DNA of 64,000 nt. It comes from Bog-756 sp963727955. Lineage in GTDB: Bacteria > Actinomycetota > Acidimicrobiia > Acidimicrobiales > RAAP-2. The stretch's first letter is position 1. The number at the start of each line of letters is the position of its first letter. The stretch lies in NCBI GenBank assembly GCA_963727955.1, contig CAVSII010000013.1:17443-81442 (forward strand), written 5' to 3'. A program made the translations under genes and the position numbers. The notes under the pieces were generated by a model. That model saw only the letters and a list, made by a program, of their open reading frames with translations. It had not been told where the DNA came from and made no database searches. Shown piece after piece: positions 60,410-64,000 of this stretch.

Positions 60410-61303
60410 TCAGGCCAGTTCCAACCTCTGGAAATGGTCGAGCTCGGGCAGGAAGGGTTCGGCCACAGCCGACACCTCGACCGTGACCAGCTCGGCAATG
60501 CCTCCGGTCACCGCCGCGAAAGCGGCATCGGCCGCATCCCGACCGGTGACCACACGCACCAACGACGCCCGCGGCGCCAGTCCGGTCGGGTCGTAGACGT
60601 ACCAACGTCCATTCTCGAACGCCTCGAACACGGCGTGAAAATCCATGGGCGAGAGCCCCGGGGCGTAGACGGCGGCGAACCGGGCGGGAACTCCGGTGGC
60701 CCGGCACAGGGCGATGCCCAGGTGGGCGAAGTCGCGGCACGTACCCACGCCGGTCAGCAGAGTGTCCTCGGCCGAGTCGTGCACGGTGCTCGAGCCGGGG
60801 ACGTACCCGATCCGCTCCCGTATCCATGCGGCGATGGCGGCGACCCGGGAGGCGGCGTCCGGCCCGGCTCCGAATTCGGCCACCGCGAAACCGATCAGGT
60901 GGTCACTGGGGCAGTAACGGCTCGGACGGAGGTACACCTGGCGCTCATAGTCCGACGAGGCCCTACCCTCTGCTCCCCCCGTCCCCTGTTGACCTCGGTC
61001 GGGGGGGTCGACCTGGCCACCCGACCGGATCCGGGCCCGGTAGCTCAGCGTGAGCAGACCAGGAGCGGAGTGGATGACGTGCATCGCCGCCCCGTGGGAG
61101 TCATCCACTTCGACCAGGGAGGAGGGAGGCTGTCCATCGGTCAGAACTTCGAAGCGGGCCTCCTCGACATAGCCGGCGCTGCGGGAGGCCACGACCTGAA
61201 CAACCAGCTCGGTCGGTGCGGAAACCAGGAAGGACATATCGCAGGTCACGACCCTGACCCCGTCGGGTTGATGACGTGGAACGGGTGGGTCGGAGTTCGT
61301 CAT
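60410..61303 (-). CDS. Transglutaminase-like protein
   Basis: A 297-residue protein with an N-terminal strand-rich domain (LVVQVVASRSAGYVEEARFEVLTDGQ, LTLSYRARI) and a transglutaminase-like catalytic core: the Cys in LLTGVGTCRDFAHLGIALCRA, His in SPMDFHAVFEAFENGRWYVYDPTG with the final Asp. This layout, with YLRPSRYCPSDHL before the core, fits the bacterial transglutaminase/protease group whose members cleave or cross-link peptides; substrates are unknown. No signal peptide is seen, so it may be cytoplasmic. ATG 61303 is the first Met after a longer open frame. Confidence 0.88.
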   Translation of the reverse strand: MTNSDPPVPRHQPDGVRVVTCDMSFLVSAPTELVVQVVASRSAGYVEEARFEVLTDGQPPSSLVEVDDSHGAAMHVIHSAPGLLTLSYRARIRSGGQVDPPDRGQQGTGGAEGRASSDYERQVYLRPSRYCPSDHLIGFAVAEFGAGPDAASRVAAIAAWIRERIGYVPGSSTVHDSAEDTLLTGVGTCRDFAHLGIALCRATGVPARFAAVYAPGLSPMDFHAVFEAFENGRWYVYDPTGLAPRASLVRVVTGRDAADAAFAAVTGGIAELVTVEVSAVAEPFLPELDHFQRLELA

Positions 61304-61369
61304 GCACCACAGTCCCACCGATCGGCCGGCCACGAAAGACGGGCCGTGGCTCGGGGTCGGGTCCCTCCC

Positions 61370-61984
61370 CTACCGGCTGAGAACGCCGGCATCCACCAGC
61401 GCTCCGCGGGCCTCGTCGACGCCGCGCACCCGCTGCGAACGAAATCCGAACGACTGGGCGGCATCGGCGTTGAGGGTGTTGTCGTCAAGGAAGAGGACCC
61501 GGTCGGGGCTCACCGCCAACCTGTCGGACACGGCGTGGAAGACAGCCGGATCCGGTTTGACCAGACCCAGGTCGAAAGAGAGGAATCGGTAGTCGAAGAC
61601 CCCCAGGATCGGCCATCGGGCGAACTGGTACTCCCAGTGCAGGGTGTTGGTGTTGCTCAGGCATCCGATCGGTACCTGGCGCTGGACCTCGGCCAGCAGC
61701 TCGGAGGAACCGGCCATGGGGCCGATGGGCCAGTCCCGAAAGATCTCGAGAAACCGCTCGGGGGAGAGGGCCAGACCCCACTCGGTGACCACACCGGTGG
61801 AGAACTCGACCGGCGTGCACCCACCGCTTTCGAAGCGCCGTACCCACGGGCTGGTGAGCCACTTCTGCCACACGGCCTCGTCACTGGCCAGGCCGGCCAT
61901 CTCCTGCAGCGAGCTCACTCCCCCCAGCTCGATGAGGACGCCGCCGAGGTCGAACAGCACCACGTCGACCTGGCGTGCCACCAT
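61370..61984 (-). CDS. HAD-family hydrolase
   Basis: A 204-residue hydrolase of HAD subfamily IA. Motif I is DVVLFDLGGVLIEL (nucleophile Asp, with Gly instead of the second Asp as in many DLGGV-type members), motif II is the Ser/Thr in CLSNTNTLHW, motif III Lys in LGLVKPDPAVF, motif IV FLDDNTLNADAA. The C1 cap (about 20-85) is helical. Relatives are phosphatases or epoxide-hydrolase-N-type enzymes. ATG 61984 was chosen; TTG 61993 is possible. It lies between a transglutaminase-like gene and an SCO6745-like gene on the same strand. Confidence 0.88.
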   Translation of the reverse strand: MVARQVDVVLFDLGGVLIELGGVSSLQEMAGLASDEAVWQKWLTSPWVRRFESGGCTPVEFSTGVVTEWGLALSPERFLEIFRDWPIGPMAGSSELLAEVQRQVPIGCLSNTNTLHWEYQFARWPILGVFDYRFLSFDLGLVKPDPAVFHAVSDRLAVSPDRVLFLDDNTLNADAAQSFGFRSQRVRGVDEARGALVDAGVLSR

Positions 61985-62003
61985 TCCAGGCAATGTACTG
62001 CGG

Positions 62004-62909
62004 CTACGCCGGGGGCGGGGGCAAGCCCATGGGATTGGGGAACGGGATCTGGCCGGACCCGACGATGGCCCGACTGATGCCCGACAGGGTGCGGATGACC
62101 GCTCCCATCTCTTCCGTGGACAGCGCCAGGTAGGGCTGCACGGCCAGCCGGTCGGTTCGCTGCTCGATGGCGGAGCGAAGGTGGCGACCCGACTCGCTGG
62201 CCCCTCCCTCCGCGGTCACCAGTCCGCGACCTCTCAGTCGGTCGACGGCCGCCTCCCAAGCCTCGGTCGACCATCCGCGGCTGTCCAAGAACAACTCGGG
62301 TGGACTCCCCTCTGTCGCCGCCGCCAGGACGTGGGCCTCGCAGCCGTCCACGTCGGCTTCAGCCAGAATGGCCACATGGCCATCGCCCCGGTGCTCGCGG
62401 AGGGTGGTGGCCACCTGCCACAGCCCGGCCAGGTCGTCGGACACCGACAGGTCCCGGTTGGCCGAAAAGAGGGGCCGGCCTCCTCCTTCACCGTTCTCGA
62501 CGGCCCGCAGCAGTGGGGGCAGCAGGCCGGGAAGAGCCGCCTCTGCTTGGGGGGCCAGCCGGCGCAGAGCCAGAGCCGCTGATTCCCTCCGCGCCACCAA
62601 CACCGATTCCGGTTCGGCCACGTCCCAGGCGTCGGGTATCGACCGTCGGACCATGGCCGGGGCGAAGTTGTAGAAGGTGGCCTCGACCACTCCGGCCGAC
62701 ACCGCTCCCATCGGGGCCGCCCGGCCGGCGAAGTACCCCATCCAGAAGCCCCGCAGACCGGCGTTCTTCAGCCCGTCTCGGCACTCGGGCGAGAAATAGA
62801 CCACGGCATTGACGGCTTCGAGGTGGTGCCAGGCGGTCCGGCTCACGGCCGGTTCCACCCCATGACCGGTATCGCCCGATAACCGATGGTCGGCGGGCGT
62901 GGGGGCCAT
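62004..62909 (-). CDS. SCO6745-like conserved actinobacterial protein
   Basis: A 301-residue helical protein. The pattern AWHHLEAVNAVVYFSPECRDGLKNAGLRGFWMGYFAGRAAPMG and VVEATFYNFAPAMVRRSIPDAWD agrees with a widespread actinobacterial family named after SCO6745, of unknown function. A C-terminal part (LRGRGLVTAEGGASESGRHLRSAIEQRTDRLA) reads like a winged helix. ATG 62909 overlaps the cyclase stop (TGATG), indicating joint translation with the nucleotide cyclase upstream. Confidence 0.8.
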   Translation of the reverse strand: MAPTPADHRLSGDTGHGVEPAVSRTAWHHLEAVNAVVYFSPECRDGLKNAGLRGFWMGYFAGRAAPMGAVSAGVVEATFYNFAPAMVRRSIPDAWDVAEPESVLVARRESAALALRRLAPQAEAALPGLLPPLLRAVENGEGGGRPLFSANRDLSVSDDLAGLWQVATTLREHRGDGHVAILAEADVDGCEAHVLAAATEGSPPELFLDSRGWSTEAWEAAVDRLRGRGLVTAEGGASESGRHLRSAIEQRTDRLAVQPYLALSTEEMGAVIRTLSGISRAIVGSGQIPFPNPMGLPPPPA

Positions 62910-63595
62910 CACCGCCCAGCCCGATCGTTTCCGTCAGAGGCGGCGGCGGTAACCGGGCGGTGGCGCCAGGTGTCGAGACAACTGGCCGAACAGAAGAGAA
63001 CGACCGTGCCGCCGGCACCGTCCGCTGATTCCTCAGCAGTGTCCGCGGAGACGGGGAGACCACACACCGGATCGACCTGACGTCCACTTTCAGGGGTCGG
63101 GATGGCGATGCTGGCGGCCAGGACGGGTCTCTCGACGCCACGTATGGCGATCTCCTTGCTGACCAGCCGGCTACCCCACCGGGGGAGATCGTCCATCACG
63201 CTCGGAACGGCCAGGGCCTCACCCCCCTGGGCCAGATCACACAACCGGGCGGCGACATTGACGCAGTGACCGATGTAGTCGTCACCCTCCATCAAGATGA
63301 CCTCGCCCGAGGTGATGCCCGATCGTATGGACACTTCTTGAGCGGGGCCCGCCACCTCCCTGATCACGTGGTGCAGTTCGAGGACGGTGGCCAGCAACGG
63401 TGGGGTGTCGACACAGACCAACATGACCCCGTCGCCCAGCCACTTGGCGATGCGGACCCCCCGGCGAGAGCAGATGTCACGGAGAAGGGCCCGGAAGGCG
63501 GAAAGCACCTCTACGGCGTATTCGTCTCCGTCACGCTCGGTGAGGGCGGTGAATCCCGATACGTCGACGAAGGCGAAGGTGCGATGAACCCGCAT
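62909..63595 (-). CDS. Class III adenylate/guanylate cyclase with C-terminal YHS domain
   Basis: A 228-residue protein. Residues 1-165 are a class III cyclase domain: metal Asp in FAFVDVSGFTALTERDGD, second metal Asp in AKWLGDGVMLV, and the transition-state Asn/Arg in GHCVNVAARL; it should make cAMP or cGMP. Residues about 177-215 form a YHS-type metal-binding module (VDPVCGLPV, VLFCSASCLDTW) with four Cys. That pairing suggests metal or redox control of cyclase activity, by inference. ATG 63595 has CACGAT exactly 6 nt upstream and no ribosome site. Its stop overlaps the SCO6745-like gene. Confidence 0.85.
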   Translation of the reverse strand: MRVHRTFAFVDVSGFTALTERDGDEYAVEVLSAFRALLRDICSRRGVRIAKWLGDGVMLVCVDTPPLLATVLELHHVIREVAGPAQEVSIRSGITSGEVILMEGDDYIGHCVNVAARLCDLAQGGEALAVPSVMDDLPRWGSRLVSKEIAIRGVERPVLAASIAIPTPESGRQVDPVCGLPVSADTAEESADGAGGTVVLFCSASCLDTWRHRPVTAAASDGNDRAGR

Positions 63596-63601
63596 GACAC
63601 G

Positions 63602-63607
63602 ATCGTG
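63602..63607 (-). promoter_or_regulatory. Putative -10 element CACGAT before the cyclase gene
   Basis: On the minus strand CACGAT ends 6 nt before ATG 63595, the same spacing as in the other probable leaderless genes; its first base departs from TANNNT. Confidence 0.3.
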
Positions 63608-63724
63608 CCACGTCGTGCGACCCACCCGACGACACTGCCGGCGCTCGGCCTCGTGGCCAACCGGGCTGCGGGCTCCCGTTGCGCCCCTTCGCCCTGCCGG
63701 TGCGACCACCGGGGTCGAAGCCTG

Positions 63725-64000
63725 TCAGCCGTCCGGCGGCCCGTCGACGACGATGGTGGGAAGCACCTCGATGTGGGTGTTCAACGAGTTGGCCACAAAG
63801 CACTCACCGTGAGCCACCTCGACCAGGTGCGCCACCCTGTCCACCGTGGACCCCGGCGCCACCCGGATGGTGGGGCGGAGAACGATCGATGTGAGCCGCA
63901 TCGGGGGATCGGCTTCGGGCATCATCCCCTCGGCCTCGTCTTCGTAAGCCCGCACGTCGACACGGGCGCGGGCGGCAACGGCCAGGAAGCTCAGCAGCTG
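63725..64000 (-). CDS. OsmC-family protein, 5' part outside the window
   Basis: The C-terminal 91 residues of an OsmC/Ohr-type peroxiredoxin: LLSFLAVAARARVDVRAYEDEAEGMM, LTSIVLRPTIRVAPGSTVDRV, and HLVEVAHGECFVANSLNTHIEVLP. The Cys in HGECFVANSL is the resolving/catalytic position typical of OsmC; the first catalytic Cys would be beyond the edge. Such enzymes reduce organic hydroperoxides with thiols. The frame is open to the right end of the window; GTG 63955 is an internal codon, not the start. Confidence 0.87.
   Translation of the reverse strand, partial: QLLSFLAVAARARVDVRAYEDEAEGMMPEADPPMRLTSIVLRPTIRVAPGSTVDRVAHLVEVAHGECFVANSLNTHIEVLPTIVVDGPPDG

Overview
The window reads as chromosomal DNA of a high-GC, free-living actinobacterium, most likely of the class Acidimicrobiia. 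Supports for this are the high GC content, the BldD-type and DtxR-type regulators, an F420-type LLM oxidoreductase, a dimeric class II glycyl-tRNA synthetase, a DUF2510 membrane protein, and a large secreted protein built from CWAVG-type and ADGGIFSFG-type repeats that I associate with this class. The assignment is inference; no rRNA is present.

Layout. 0-9 kb: a ribbon-helix-helix protein, tRNA-Val, the secreted repeat protein, an inositol-monophosphatase-family enzyme, a small lipoprotein, and two tandem paralogous membrane acyltransferases with SGNH tails. 9-18.5 kb: aldehyde dehydrogenase, a frameshifted uncharacterised gene, a four-gene operon around an LLM oxidoreductase, a DinB-like protein, tRNA-Met(CAT), a secreted GH114 glycosidase, a HIRAN protein, a CPBP-type membrane protein and tRNA-Asn. 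18.5-25 kb: the minus-strand unit ppdK-dnaG-rpoD. 25-31.8 kb: an accessory stretch (lipoprotein, DUF2889-like protein, methyltransferase, carboxymuconolactone-decarboxylase-like protein divergent from an HxlR regulator with a clear operator, two possible Fe(II) oxygenases, an APH-like kinase) in which many genes carry one-base frameshifts. 31.9-36.3 kb: uppS - small membrane protein - recO - hemW - glyS. 36.4-39.3 kb: a TSUP transporter and a DinG-like helicase. 39.3-47.8 kb: one long minus-strand unit, CIRCE-hrcA-dnaJ-rsmE-BldD-like-HTH-HIT-phoH-ybeY-CNNM/CBS-era, joining heat shock, rRNA maturation and a probable c-di-GMP-responsive regulator. 47.8-60.4 kb: a DtxR-family regulator and a loose glycan region with six glycosyltransferases, a PAP2 protein, a two-domain alpha/beta hydrolase and a YtrA-type GntR regulator. 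60.4-64 kb: transglutaminase-like protein, HAD hydrolase, SCO6745-like protein, a cyclase with a YHS tail, and a partial OsmC protein.

Two cross-cutting observations matter most. First, I count twelve places where adding or removing one base restores a conserved reading frame, two of them in rpoD, which must work; seven lie between 28.2 and 31.0 kb. Residual sequence error is the simplest reading, with true local decay as the alternative. Second, several genes without a ribosome binding site have a TANNNT-like -10 element exactly 6 nt before ATG or GTG, which fits leaderless transcription. I did not find a CRISPR array, prophage, insertion sequence or a clearly new defence system.

All calls come from reading the translated sequence and motifs by eye; no database search was possible.
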